Assembly (NCBI GenBank): GCA_949775045.1
Contig: OX459105.1
Coordinates: 11,979,398-12,043,397 of the forward strand
Direction of reading: 5' to 3'
Source: Metridium senile
Taxonomy: Eukaryota > Cnidaria > Anthozoa > Actiniaria > Metridiidae
Length of the DNA stretch: 64,000 nucleotides
Below the pieces are notes generated by a model, which saw only the letters and a program-made list of their open reading frames with translations, searched no databases and had not been told where the DNA came from. This document shows, piece by piece, positions 1 through 13,288 of this stretch. The translations under genes and the position numbers were made by a program. How positions within the stretch are numbered: the first letter of the stretch is position 1; each line of letters starts with the position of its first letter.

Positions 1-297
1 AGTCAAAGCTTTCAAAAGAACTACAAATAAGCTATATTTTAGAACACTTTGATTCAGTGTTTGCAATAATATCCCTGCTAACGCTGACATACAAATATCG
101 GCATAGATCTGTAATGCGACCACGGCACAAAACTTCAAATAATTGTATTTCCTGTGTCGGGATTAAAACTTTGGAGGCTATTTTGGCGAGTAAATTTTTA
201 GATTTGGCCATAGTGCGACCCGGGCCGTAGTTAGTACAGGGACTTTGGTCGAATTTGTATTGATTTTGAACGTAAAATGTTTTTATATGAATTAAGG

Positions 298-519
298 TAT
301 AAGAACCTAGATTTTTCAAAGTCAGCCTGAACAGGTTCTTATATAAATGGTGCTTAACTTGAAATCAGGCTATCTAGGTTCTATTAGCATCACACACTTC
401 ATCATTACAACACCTTTCTTTTTATTTAAATACCTTACAGGTCAATGCTTTTGCACATGGCTCTTTTTTTACAAACAAAAAACAGCCTGACAGGTTCTAA
501 AATTTTAGGTTCTTATACG
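298..519. mobile_element. MITE-like element with AAGAACCTA ends
   Basis: Inverted ends are visible: GTATAAGAACCTAGAT on the left and TTTTAGGTTCTTATAC on the right. AGGTTCT words also occur inside. The ends resemble those of the better preserved element at 11633-12057, so this is probably a diverged relative. No open frame is present. Confidence 0.45.
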
Positions 520-654
520 CGGGGTTTTAGATTTTTGTTTTTTTATTTATCACTTATATAGCATGTGTTGTTTTTAAACCATTTAAGATTGAAGAAGTTA
601 ATATTAAGATACGCCCTTTTCATTGTTCAAGGTATAATTACCTTTGCGTGTTAT

Positions 655-1290
655 TTGTGATACTGAATTAACCGTTATTGGAATTGTGTCGGCTCATCCT
701 TACCCTAGACTGATCGATAGTTTGTGCTACGTTGCTTTTTATTTACTGCAGCGCGTGATATGGAACGGAATACATGTATCAAGAAACAATTAAAATATAT
801 TAGTTTTTGTAATACTGAACTAACCGTTATTGAAACTGTGTAGGCTCATCCTGACCCTAGACTGATCGTTAGTTTCTGGTACATTGTTTTTTATTTACTA
901 TAGCTCGTGATAACATTGTGATAAGGAAAGGAATACTCGTATCAAGAAACATGCAAAATATCTTAGTTTTTTGTGTGTTCTCTTTGGCTCTATTACCACA
1001 GTTAGTCGTAAGGCAAAGGATGCATATGTCCGCTAGAAACATGAAAAAGTATCGTAAGGAAAGGGATAGACGAATCATGAAACGATCAAATATCTTAATT
1101 GTTTCTCTTCTCTTTACTTTATTTACCACAGTTAGTGGTAAGGCAAAGGATGCATATATGTCCGCAAGAAACATGCCAAAATATCGCAGTATTTTCTCTA
1201 CTTATTAGCTCATGTACCACTGCTATTAGTACAAGGCAAAGGATGCATTTCTTCCAAGAAACATAAAAGGTATCGCAGGTTTTATCGCTT
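655..1290. repeat. Degenerate tandem repeat, about 153 bp then shorter units
   Basis: Two units with TACTGAA(T/C)TAACCGTTATTG start about 153 bp apart, near 658 and 811. Further decayed units follow, each with AAGAAACATG...TATC(G/T). The word TTACCACAGTTAGT in this block is the reverse complement of part of the array at 35.0-36.8 kb, so the two arrays may be distantly related. Confidence 0.6.
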
Positions 1291-1467
1291 GAGGCTAAAA
1301 CTGAGTGTAAACAACTTTAAACCTGCATGGTCAATTTGAGCTTGTTTTGTCTTTATCTTTGATGGCTTCATTTAGCTGTATTTGGTGAAGCTATAATTGC
1401 TGCTCAGGCACTATATTCTTTTACTTGTTCTATTTCTCATTCTTGTGTTCTGCAAACACGCTCTTGT

Positions 1468-1524
1468 TTCCTTCCTTCCTTTCTTCCTTCCTTCCTTTCT
1501 TCCTTCCTTCCTTTCTTGCTTCCT
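1468..1524. repeat. (CCTT)n-type pyrimidine microsatellite
   Basis: A run of CTTCCTTCCTTT units is visible. The short open frame across it is rich in Phe, Leu and Ser and only reflects the repeat. Confidence 0.85.
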
Positions 1525-2194
1525 TGTCTAGTTCTTTGCTTTGTTGTACTATACATGCCATGTTTTACCGTCCTTATTTCACATTCGTCAACAGAATTTT
1601 GCTGAAATCAACCGCACTGGTGTTGCTGGTGCCTTCAACTCTCATTGTCTTAAAATAGGGCGTTAGTCAACTTTAAAATCTCACCATGGGTCTGCAGTAT
1701 AATGCAATAATTATAAGTCCAGTGTTTACACCTTCACAATAGAGTCTTTTATTGTTGACCCAATTACATTTTGTTATGGTTTACGTGACTCGCAGGTCGC
1801 GTGATCACGGGGTGCATGATCACGGGTTAGTAATAATACAAACAGCCCGCCGTATACTTGCATGTACAGCCACACTTCACGAAAACGTCTATGGTACGCT
1901 TTCTTTGAGCAACAATTTCTGAAAATTCCTGAATACGATCAGTAATTTTCCTTGCCGTCTTTTCATCGATTATTTCATTGCTTGTATAGTCGACTTTGAT
2001 CAATTTTTTTTGAGATCACGTGTCCTATTTAACTAGTGACAGTCCTCTACTGTGCTTTCGCAGCACGGTAGCTCAACGGTAAGTCTCCCACGCAGAACAT
2101 GGTGTAACGATGCAAAATGTGGCTAGACTACAGACGAGGAGCGACTACAGAATACAGGGCCCCATTTTGAGCGTAATCATTTGAGTGGTATAGG

Positions 2195-2302
2195 CTGCGT
2201 CGGTGTTTGATATAAACGATAGGTAATAGAATGAAACTTGTAATACCGTAAAAAATGTTGGCTTAACTTTACTGACATTTCGAGCTTCAGCCCTTCGTCG
2301 GT
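2195..2302. repeat. Single copy of the 108-bp 'CTGCGTCGGTG...TTCGTCGG' repeat
   Basis: It starts CTGCGTCGGTGTTTGATAT and ends CAGCCCTTCGTCGGTG. It matches the units tandemly repeated at 19889-20200 with a few substitutions, including TGACATTTCGAG instead of TGACGTTTCGAG. Confidence 0.8.
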
Positions 2303-2423
2303 GTAAAAGTTATGAAATGAGTTACGAAATACTCTGGAAATCAAAGGGTTTTCTTGGTTTATTTCGATTTAGCCGCTTTCACACTAGAACATTACACACT
2401 GGTGTGGAAACGGGACGAACATA

Positions 2424-2520
2424 GAGTGAAGACATTAAACCCGTGAAACAAAATTAAATAGTCAAGGTGGCTAAGGTGTATTAGTCTAATATCTATTTCA
2501 CGGGTTAAATGACTTTACTC
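2424..2520. mobile_element. Short MITE, ACCCGTGAAA family, uninterrupted copy
   Basis: The left end GAGTGAAGACATTAAACCCG and the right end CGGGTTAAATGACTTTACTC are inverted repeats. TA flanks both ends (2422-2423 and 2521-2522). In the opposite orientation it matches both halves of the copy at 3225-3655, so it acts as an empty-site reference for the insertion inside that copy. Confidence 0.8.
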
Positions 2521-2636
2521 TAATTTGAGACTTTTTTAAACTTTACAATAGTCGGATAAATTTAACTTACAATTAATTGTTCTTCTGATTGTAATACACA
2601 AAATATTTGCAAATTAATAGGCGGATAACAAAACCG

Positions 2637-3000
2637 GTCAGACAGGTTCCAAAACAGGAAACAAACCCGGCGGAAGTAAAATACGGTTGTACCATCCAAA
2701 ATACAGGAAATGTTTGCAAACATCAGATACATTCTTGTCGATAAATTTATAGATGTATCAATAGGTGCATGACAAATCCGGTCAGACAGGTTCCAAAACA
2801 GGATACAAACAGGAAACAAACCTGGCGGAAGTAAAACACGGTTGTACCATCCAAAATACAGGAAATGTTTGCAAACATGAGATACATTCTTGTCGATAAA
2901 TTTATCAATAGGTGCATGATAAAACCTGTCAGATACGTTCCAAAACAGGATACAAACAGGAAAGTAACTACTAGCTAGCCATAACACACGAAATACGTGC
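2637..3000. repeat. Tandem repeat, about 145 bp, 2.5 copies
   Basis: GTCAGACAGGTTCCAAAACAGG-type words start near 2637, 2782 and 2927. The first two units also share GGTTGTACCATCCAAAATA and CATTCTTGTCGATAAATTTA. The third unit is diverged. A reverse-strand open frame of about 146 codons here is simply the repeat read through. Confidence 0.85.
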
Positions 3001-3224
3001 AAACATTTTTAATAGATGCATTCTTGTCGATACATACAGGTATGTCCGGATATTTTTTCCACGTGGATTCCATGATGCTGGTGACCGGATTGGGATGGAC
3101 CCATTTTGACTTCTCTGTCCGCAGGTAGCCCAAAATTCGACACGTAATTATCAAGGAACACAAAATACATCCATACAAGAAGGAGACAATTGTAGAGTAA
3201 ATGCAGTTAAACCATGAAATAATA

Positions 3225-3655
3225 GAGTGAAGTCATTTAACCCGTGAAATAGATATTAGACTAATACACCTTCAGCCTGGTTTTCACTAGCGACTCAACG
3301 CAAGCGCAAACGCAAGCGCAAGCACAAGCATGTGAAAACGAGACGTGAATAAGCGCAAGCGCAAACAAACTATTCACTAGTGCCACGCGCAAGCACAAGC
3401 GTAAACGCAAGAAAAAAGGAATTTTTTTAATATCTTGCGCTTGCGCTTGCGTTATCACTGCGTCAAACGGTTTTCACGACGAAATAAGGTCTCTTGCGCT
3501 TGCGCTTGTGTTTGCGTTTGTGCTTGCGTCGCTAGTGAAAACTAGGCTTTAGCAGTCTCTATAATTCCATTGTTTTTTTTGTTTTGTTTTTGTGTCTATT
3601 TGACTATTACACCTTAACTATTTAATTTTGTTTCACGGGTTAAATGTCTTTACTC
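3225..3655. mobile_element. MITE of the ACCCGTGAAA family, split by another MITE
   Basis: The ends are GAGTGAAGTCATTTAACCCG and CGGGTTAAATGTCTTTACTC, flanked by TA at 3223-3224 and 3656-3657. The body matches the short copy at 2424-2520 and the copy at 3720-3849. It is interrupted after AATACACCTT by the element at 3274-3548. Confidence 0.8.
3274..3548. mobile_element. Harbinger-like MITE with CGCAAG subterminal arrays, copy 1
   Basis: Inverted ends AGCCTGGTTTTCACTAGCGA and TCGCTAGTGAAAACTAGGCT are visible. Inside the left end lie many (A)AGCGCAA/CGCAAG words. Inside the right end lie their complements CTTGCG, so the whole element can fold back. The flanks are TTC on the left and TTA on the right, compatible with a decayed 3-bp TTA duplication as made by PIF/Harbinger transposases (family inference). 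It sits inside the MITE at 3225-3655. Confidence 0.8.
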
Positions 3656-3719
3656 TATCAAGTAAATTCTAACAAACAGTTACTATTTAGTTACTAATTG
3701 TTTCTACTAGAGTGGTTTT

Positions 3720-3849
3720 CATTAACCCGTGAAACAAAGTGTACTAATTAAAGTGTAATAGTCAAATAATAACAAAACAACACAATGGAATTAAGGTGTA
3801 TTAAAGAGTAATACACTAAAGTGTGTTTCACGGGTTAATAAAAACCACT
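3720..3849. mobile_element. MITE, ACCCGTGAAA family, third copy
   Basis: The left end GAGTGGTTTTCATTAACCCG and the right end GGGTTAATAAAAACCACTC are inverted repeats with TA at both flanks (3718-3719 and 3850-3851). The interior shares AAGGTGTATTA and TAATAGTCAAAT with the other copies. Confidence 0.8.
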
Positions 3850-3851
3850 CT

Positions 3852-5214
3852 ATTCACCCAGAATAAATAATAAAACAAAGGATAATGAGGGTTCTTGTGT
3901 ATTACTCTTTTGTCTCAAGATGTTCTGGTTGAGCGATAGTGACAAAATAGTCACTATTTGTTAGTACTTTCTTAGATTGCTTTTCATGGTTTAACTGCAT
4001 TTGCTCTATTGAAATATGTCTATTGAAATTACGGTGTTCCAAATTCACCATAGCCTGCAAAACAGACGTGGGAAACAATCGGATTTGGGGGTTCCTGTCT
4101 TCTTGTCCCAAAAACCCAATTTTTCCAAACAAAAACTCCACAAGACAGCCTTTTGTAGGCTAAATTCACCATTCATTCCTTTGTACTGACACCTGTGGTA
4201 AAACTGGTCAGGACATCTATTTTTATCTCTGATATCGTACATGTTTTAAGATTGTTTTTTAAGGTGGCCAACAAGTGCAAAACAAAAATCTCGATTTCAA
4301 TACACAAAATTCAATTTCAGTATACAAATCTCGAGCTCAGTACACTCAGTACAAAAAATTACTGTTCCATTTGTTGTCCAACCGAAATTATCGTGTTTTT
4401 TTTTTTTTGTACAAATGGTAAGCACCCACTATTTTAGTAAAGTATACCGGTGTATCTGTCTCGTGATCAATTATAAGTAGTCCTGCGAAACCAGTTTTAT
4501 CATTTCTTTTGAGAACATTTTAGAAACTCTTTGTTTTTCGAGTTGTGGTGTAGCTATTCGACTCAACTGGCAGTGACTACATAGGGTAAACATACATACA
4601 TTTTATTAATCTTCCTATAAAAGGTTTTTCAAGAATAATTTACAATGATAACAAATAGTTATTTGCATATAAAAAAATACAAAATATGGTAGTTATATTT
4701 ATTTCAAAACCGCAAACCTTCTTGAGATTAGCCTTCTTAACAATCTGATATCATGGATAAAATGTTGTCGCTCTAATCTTGTGTTGATAATTTACGTGCT
4801 AGATTGTTAACTCAGTTGTTTAATTCAGTTGTTTTACTGCAATAGAGCTTAAACTAAACCATTATTATTATAGATTAGTCCTAACTAAAACCTTCTTAAC
4901 AATAACGCCCTAAAGTCGTTAACAATATTGAACGGTCATTGTTTCTTAGGTGATATAAGTGGGATGAGAATTATATTGTTTTATATTGAGAAACTAGTAA
5001 AATTGTGCACGCAACTAACAAAATTACCTTCAGGATAGCTGTGGTGAAAAAGTAGAGAAAAGGCTGGGGACAACTTAGTTATATTCTTATTCTAATCTCA
5101 TAAAAAGAGCTTCTTTTAGCGCTGGCTTATAGGAACGCAGGCTCCGGATTTATGTCTCAACTTGTTCAGTTTTCATTAGACCTGTGCTTTCGGGATACCT
5201 GTGGTTAACAATAC
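3852..5214. other. AT-rich stretch without a recognised feature
   Basis: Only short open frames and homopolymer tracts are visible. I see no exon with convincing splice sites and no familiar protein motif. Confidence 0.5.
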
Positions 5215-5215
5215 T

Positions 5216-5493
5216 CCAGTTTCATGTTATCTAGCACCGCTATACTAATTTACAAAAATATTGTCAAAATATTCACAAATTCCAAGCAAAGCACGAAAAA
5301 ATGTTACCGTTTAACAATAGAAAACACATTTGATTTTACTCTGAATTGAGGCTATCCCTGTGCAAATGCACCTTTTGTCAAATAGTACAGCAGTGCTAGA
5401 TAACATGAAACTGGTCTATTGAGGCTATCCCTGCGCAAATGCGCCTTTTGATAAATAGTACAGCGGTGCTAGATAATACGAAACTGGTCTATT
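5216..5493. repeat. Inverted-end repeat, CCAGTTTCATGTTATCTAGC family
   Basis: The left end CCAGTTTCATGTTATCTAGC is mirrored by GCTAGATAACATGAAACTGG at about 5396-5415. A direct half-copy (GAGGCTATCCCTG...GAAACTGGTCTATT) follows to about 5493. Another fragment lies at 5705-5750, and a larger cluster of the same family is at 40139-40560. Confidence 0.7.
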
Positions 5494-6010
5494 AGCTTTA
5501 TACTACAAGTCTTCAAGGTGCAGTGTAAAATAGATAAGGTAGGTCTCAAATGTAGGTCATAAATGCGCCGAAACGTCGAAAAACAAACCTACACGACATT
5601 CGTTACACAAGTTCAATCTTTTCTCCTAACTCTTTTCCACGATGAGCATAAAGTTTTCATATCAAACCTACGACATTCGAGAAGAATATAAAGTTTTGAT
5701 ATCCCTTTTGTCAAATAGTGCAGCGGTACTCAATAACATGAAACTGATCTACATATATTAAAGAGAACTGGGCACTAAAAGAACAAAACAGGTGTCATTT
5801 CAAGTCTCGCTCTGGAACAGGCAACCCAAAATGATGGGCGTACTAAGTTGGAGGCTCGGAGGTAGAATTATCGATGCTCGTCGTACTTTTCACTTCAAAA
5901 AACAATCCTTCAAGATACCGAAAATCCTTTTAAAAGGACGTATAACACAGACGCTTTCTAACGCCAAAGATGTGCCGCACAAAAACTTAAAACGCCACAA
6001 AAAAGCACGG

Positions 6011-6325
6011 CTATATATGTACCGAATCGAAATATGGCGGCCAATTTGAATAACAATTCTTCTTGACTGCCCAGCCTCACATACATGTGAAAACTCTATT
6101 GTTTTCGAACGTGAACACGAGGCTAGACAGTCAAGAACAATATGAGTACGCAATATTTCGATTGGGTCTATATATGTACCGAATCGAAATATGGCGTCCA
6201 ATTTTAATCACTATTCTTCTTGACTGGCTAGCCTCGCATACACGTGAAAACTCCATTGTGTTTCAACGTGAACACGAGGCTAGCCAGTCAAGAACGATAG
6301 TTATTAAAATTGGACGGCCTATTTT
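6011..6325. repeat. Two tandem hairpin units, about 157 bp each
   Basis: Both units start TATATATGTACCGAATCGAA and contain CTTCTTGACTG(G/C)C(T/C)AGCCT. An inverted partner, GAGGCTAG(A/C)CAGTCAAGAA, follows about 50 bases later. Each unit can form a long stem with a CACGTG/ACATGTG...CGTG loop region. It looks like a duplicated foldback MITE. Confidence 0.75.
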
Positions 6326-6444
6326 GAATATGTCTATGCGACATGCTCTTTCTTTTTCGATATGCTCTTCCTTTTTTTCGAAGGCCACAAGTTTGTTAGT
6401 GGTTTTACACTATTTCGTGTCATACCCTCTTTAAATAAAGGCTT

Positions 6445-6457
6445 TATTATTATTATT

Positions 6458-6527
<70 letters not shown>

Positions 6528-6555
6528 ACATCATCATCAACATCATCATCATCAA

Positions 6556-6590
<35 letters not shown>

Positions 6591-6747
6591 ACATCATCAT
6601 CACCATCATCATCATCAACATCATCATCATCATCATCATCATCATCAACATCATCATCATCATCATCAACATCATCATCAACAACATCATCATCATCATC
6701 ATCATCATCATCAACATCATCATCATCATCATCAACATCATCATCAA

Positions 6748-6779
<32 letters not shown>

Positions 6780-6930
6780 ACATCATCATCATCAACATCA
6801 TCATCATCATCATCATCATCAACATCATCAACATCATCATCATCATCATCATCATCATCAACATCATCATCAACATCATCATCATCAACATCATCATCAT
6901 CATCATCATCATCATCATTATTATTATTAT
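6445..6930. repeat. (ATC)n microsatellite with AAC interruptions
   Basis: About 480 bases of ATC units with occasional AAC triplets, bordered by TTATTATTAT. Long open frames of poly-Asp, poly-Ile or poly-Met cross it on both strands and are repeat artefacts. The sequence before it (TTTAAATAAAGGC then TTATTATTA) resembles a LINE 3' tail. Confidence 0.95.
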
Positions 6931-7389
6931 ATACAATACAATACAATAAACTTTATTTTACGAGGGAAAATACGTATTAACACGTATATAAGATTTCAAG
7001 AAATGTCGAATTTTAAATTTAATACCTTAAAGATGCCAAATCGCTGATTTTGACCCCTATGACTCATTTTGGAGTATCTATGATCCTGATAGGGGTTTGA
7101 AGATCTCCATTTATATATATATTCAATTAATATACATGCAATGTATTAAAAAAGAGAACTCAATTTTGTAAATGATGTATACACCTATTTCGAAATGAAT
7201 TGGCCCTGTTTTTTTTTTTTCGCTTAGCACCTTCAGATTTATATTTATATCCGAAGCCAGAAAGTGCACGCAAACGAATTTTTAATGAGAAAAAACTGCC
7301 GTACCCCAGAATTCATTTTGGTCTTAGATTGCAGATTCAGATCTCCTTCTGACAACGTTTTTTTGAAATAAAGTGATTGGTTGTAAGTA

Positions 7390-7620
7390 AGCACACCCCC
7401 AATCCATCCAACCCCCACCCCCTGGGACTCCTGTCGCTACGAATAACACATGCTGGCAACCATTTCATAAACACACTGATTTAAAATGTCTCCACGCCCA
7501 CCCCACCCCCCCCCCCCCCACCCCCCCCCCCCCCCCTGGGACTCCTGTCGCTACGAATAGCACATGCATGCTGACAACCATTTCATAAACACACTGATTT
7601 CAAATGGCTCCACACTGGAG
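7390..7620. repeat. 114-bp direct duplication seeded on poly-C
   Basis: CCTGGGACTCCTGTCGCTAC occurs at about 7421 and again at 7535. Both copies continue through CAACCATTTCATAAACACAC. A run of more than 30 C with a few A precedes the second copy. Confidence 0.8.
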
Positions 7621-7934
7621 TCTCATAAACAGCGCCGCTAAAAGCCCTGAAGTCTTGTCTTATCTTAATTATTTTGTTTAACTGATTTGGCAATTATTTG
7701 ATAGCAATCTCTGTTTATTATCAAAAAGCACTACGAGTAAAAATCACGATCTTGCATGTAACAGGAATTTCATTTCGACAGACCTAAATGTTTGAGTTAC
7801 CGAAAAAATTGTTTTTGTGTTTTTGACATGAACGAGAAGATGTCTTTTTAATTTTTCCAATGTAAAAATAGTAACGTGCGCCATGAGTAGTGGTCCGTAG
7901 GTATATGAAATGTACCACGTATATAATTCAGTTA

Positions 7935-8152
7935 CAGTGCGAATCGAAAAATCGTGGGCACCCAGAAATATTTTAGAAATCGTTTATTGTTCGTATATAG
8001 CAACTCACAAGCCACTCTAACTACAAAAACCTTTATCATACTACACATCAGTCAAACTTCTTGGCGTGATATAGTAATTTCTGAGTTGTTCAACGAACAA
8101 AAAACGATTTTTAAAATATTTCTAGGTGCCCACGGTTTTGTGATTCGCACTG
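7935..8152. mobile_element. MITE with CAGTGCGAATC ends and TA duplication
   Basis: The left terminus CAGTGCGAATCGAAAAATCG and right terminus GGTTTTGTGATTCGCACTG are inverted. Homology continues inward through GTGGGCACC(C/T)AGAAATATTTT for about 55 bp. TA is at 7933-7934 and 8153-8154. This is the arrangement of Tc1/mariner-type elements. It has no coding capacity. Confidence 0.85.
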
Positions 8153-8689
8153 TAACATTCCTTTTTTGAAATGCCTACTTGTTTTAGGGTTGCAATGATA
8201 CTCTTGTTTGCTAGCCAAGTAAATCAGTATGTATATGGAAAAAAACAGACACAGCTATTCACCAATATAATACAAGATGATTTTCATCCAAAAATAATCT
8301 CTATATAGGCAACGAGTATGCACAAACTATGGTAAATTCACCTACAAATTTACTTGTTCTAAGGTCTGACAAACAGTACCAAACTCACTGAAATGCCTTC
8401 CTTATGCATCCCTTAAACGGATGTATAACTGAACATTGCCGCAACCGTGACGTTTCTATATTTTAACTAGCGTGCCTTGCCGTGCCTTGACCGGCTTCGT
8501 GCCGTGAGCGTTTCATAGGCATGCGAAATCTGCTCTAACCCTTGTAAGCGCGCTGCTGCATGCAGTGTGCTTTAATGGCAGTCTGTACATACATATATAG
8601 TTGATTGAAAAGTGTACTGAGACGATGAAAAATGCGCCGTATAAAAACATGACATTACATTATGTTTCCGCTTTTTATAATCGCGTTTT

Positions 8690-9060
8690 TGTTTCTTCGC
8701 GCTTTATTTTCATGGCAAGCAAATATGTTTTTTTACATTCAGTTCACTTAATTCAGTTCCGTTTTTGAATGTACAATATACATGTTTTTCACGTTTCTTT
8801 CCTATTTGTGTTTTCATTTTTTCGTGTTTCATTTTCATGGCAAGCAAATCTGTTTGTTTTTTTTGATTCCGATTTCGTATCTACAGTATACATGATATTT
8901 TCTCTCATGTATCTACAGTATAAATGTTTTTTTCACTGTCTTAGTTTATGTTATTTTCATTTTTTCGTGTTTCATTTTCATGGCAAGCAAATTTGTGTTT
9001 TTTTTTATATTCCCTTTGACTCAATTTGATTCCGAGTTCGTATCTACAATATAACATTTC
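8690..9060. repeat. Tandem repeat, about 144 bp
   Basis: TTCATTTTCATGGCAAGCAA occurs near 8828 and 8972, and a related TTTATTTTCATGGCAAGCAA near 8703. Each is followed by ATTCCG(A/T)(T/G)TTCGTATCTACA words. No coding signal is visible. Confidence 0.75.
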
Positions 9061-9309
9061 ACGGTCCATTTGACTTACTGTGATTCCGTTATCATATCTA
9101 TAACAACATGGCCATATCCTTTTCTCGTGTTCTCTTTAGTTCTGATAATTACCCATGTTACTTCCCTTATCGCATGGTACGCCTCTCTATTTCCTTGCTC
9201 TTCTAATGCCTTAAGAAATCCAAGTGCCTTTGTTAATTAGATCGGCTTATCATCATGTTAAGTAATTGACGTATTATGAAGGTTTATGATGGCTTACTGA
9301 TTTCTTACA

Positions 9310-10080
9310 CGTGTGATATGAGGATCGTGATGATGGTGATTACGATGATGATGATGGTGAAGATGATGGTGATGTTAATTACGATGATGATGGTGAATGT
9401 GAAGATTATGGTGAAGACGATGATGATGATGGTGATGAAGATGATGATATGATGGTGAAGGTGATGATGGTAAAGACGATGATGTTGAAGATATTGTAGA
9501 AGATGATAATGATGATGGTGAAGAAGATGATGGTGGTGAAGATGATGGTGAAGATGATGGTGATGGTGATGATGATGTTAATGGTGATGATGATGAAGAT
9601 GATGGTGATGATGATGGTGAAGATGGTGATGATGATGAAGGTGATGATGATGGTGAATGTGAAGATTATGGTGAAGTCGATGGCGATGATGATGCAGTGA
9701 TGATGAAGATGATGGTGATTACGATGATGATGATGATGGTGAAGATGATGGTGAAGATAATGATGATGATAAAGATGATGGTGATGATGATGATGGTGAA
9801 GATGATGATGAAGATGATGGTGATGATGATGATGAAGATAATGGTGAAGATGATGGTGACGATGGTGATGATGATGTTGATGATGGTGTTGATGATGATG
9901 ATCAGTGGTGAAGATGATGATGATGGTGAATATGAAGAATATGTTGATGATGGTGAAGATGATGTTGTTGATGAAAATGGCGATGATGAAGATGATGATG
10001 ATTGCGATGATGATGATTATGATGATATAATGATGACGGTGGTGATATCTTCTGATGAAGATACTGAAAATAATGCTAAT
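9310..10080. repeat. Degenerate (GAT)n minisatellite
   Basis: About 770 bases of GAT, GGT and GAA triplets such as GATGATGGTGAAGATGATG. Frames encoding Asp/Glu-rich, Met-rich or His/Ile-rich strings cross it on both strands. They lack any other protein character, so I do not call a gene. Confidence 0.9.
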
Positions 10081-10125
10081 GATTATAATAATAACATTAA
10101 TATCGGCTACTACTATGATTAATTC

Positions 10126-10127
10126 AC

Positions 10128-10188
<61 letters not shown>

Positions 10189-10189
10189 G

Positions 10190-10281
<92 letters not shown>
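10126..10281. repeat. (TTA)n microsatellite
   Basis: A nearly pure TTA run interrupted once by CGG. It lies directly before a LINE-derived sequence. Confidence 0.95.
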
Positions 10282-10284
10282 GTC

Positions 10285-10420
10285 TATTCTCGTCAAGTCC
10301 AAACTCCAAACTCATTTATTTAAATTAGCTTTTTCATTGTAATCATATCCATTTTTTTTAAGCGCTTAGAACAGACTTGTATAACGCTATACAAGCTATA
10401 TATTATTGTATATTACTATT
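10285..10420 (+). mobile_element. LINE 3'-end fragment (CR1/L2-like)
   Basis: The translated end KSKLQTHLFKLAFSL followed by a stop (10340-10342) matches the usual C-terminus of CR1/L2/Rex-type reverse transcriptases. AAGCGCTTAGAACAGA and AACGCTATACAAGC follow, typical of the short 3' UTR. The rest of the element is missing, so it is 5'-truncated. Confidence 0.7.
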
Positions 10421-10617
10421 GTCGATTTATCATTATTCGTCGCCGCGGTTCGTCGTCCCTGACGCGCTTATCTTCATTTTTAATACTTAGAAAGACCGTT
10501 CTTACTGAGGTTTTCGATTTTCTGCAAACTCAGACATTTCAACGGCTTTTTAAGGGTTGCTGTTAGTTACTACACAGGTAGCCCAAGCTCACTGTCAGTG
10601 TTGATTTACTAAAGGAT

Positions 10618-10690
10618 ATAATAATAATAATTATTATTATTATTTATAAAGCGCAAATATAAATCTGTTCTAAGCGCTATACATTGTTTG
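10618..10690 (-). mobile_element. LINE 3' tail, reverse orientation
   Basis: Read on the minus strand it runs ATAGCGCTTAGAACAGATTT, GCGCTTTATAAATAAT, then an (ATT)n tail. It shares the GCGCTTAGAACAGA word with the forward fragment about 300 bp upstream. Confidence 0.65.
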
Positions 10691-11396
10691 TTACAAACAA
10701 CAACAACAATAACTTAACAGAAATACGTAATTACAAAGAATAAGCTAATTTGAAAAGATGAGTTATATGGGTACTTTTGATTTTTGTACCTTCGATTTTT
10801 TGCCTTAAAATTTAATACAATTCAATAAAACTCTTACAATGTCATCTCGTTGATCTCTTTATTTCTTGGGTAACGAATTTAAGCCGATTTCGTATTCACA
10901 ACTAGCCGTTGAAATGTCCGCTGAGTTCGCAGAAAGTCGAAAACTGCATTACGAAGTGTTTTTATTATCAGTACACTTATTACTTTATACAGCTTCTATT
11001 TCTTACATCAATACGTATCAAAGATATGCCTATTGTTCTGTTGAAATCTCAACCTGTTAAAAAGAAAAAATCTCGCGCTAATCAAAGTGTTTTGTTACTT
11101 CTCACCTACAATATCATATATGGTAAAGATATTGTTTTATAATAATAACTTTATTTAGAGTTTCATACTAAGTCTCGAAACCCTTAAAAAATACGTTTAA
11201 AAATAAATTAAATATGTTAAAATAGATAAATTAATTAATTAATCAGCTAATATTTAGAAATATATACATTTATAATTACAAGGTAGAATAAAATATTCAA
11301 TAAATAAAATATATAATATGTATAAAATATGATATGATGTTTTGAAGATTGCATTCGGTATTTCTAATACGATTATGATTATTATTGTCTTTATAG

Positions 11397-13072
<1,676 letters not shown>

Positions 13073-13282
13073 ACAAGAAAATCAGACGCCATTTTGAAAG
13101 AAAATGTCCAATTTGCACATACATTTCCAACTGATCTGAATGAATGAAAAATGGTCGTCACTGATTGGATAATCAGGCTATGACGAAACGAATACGTCAT
13201 GCACGTGCTAAAGAAAATTCTGGCAACAAAAACGGAAAATGATTTTCTTCAATCGGAAATTGAATCTAGTATTTTTATTTTA

Positions 13283-13288
13283 AATAAA
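13283..13288 (+). terminator. Candidate poly(A) signal of ZNG1
   Basis: AATAAA lies about 210 bases after the ZNG1 stop, in an AT-rich 3' flank. It is the first exact hexamer I see after the stop. Confidence 0.45.

Noticed and set aside
2562..3002. A 146-codon reverse-strand frame with repeated LVxLFWNLSDR-like words
   Set aside because: The protein repetition follows the 145-bp tandem DNA repeat. No start context, splice site or domain supports a gene.
6334..6949. Long overlapping frames encoding poly-Met, poly-Ile and poly-Asp
   Set aside because: They are the three readings of an (ATC)n microsatellite and have no other protein character.
9406..10302. A 298-codon reverse-strand frame rich in Asn, Ile and His
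   Set aside because: It is the reading of (TTA)n and (GAT)n repeats. There are no splice sites, domain or normal composition.
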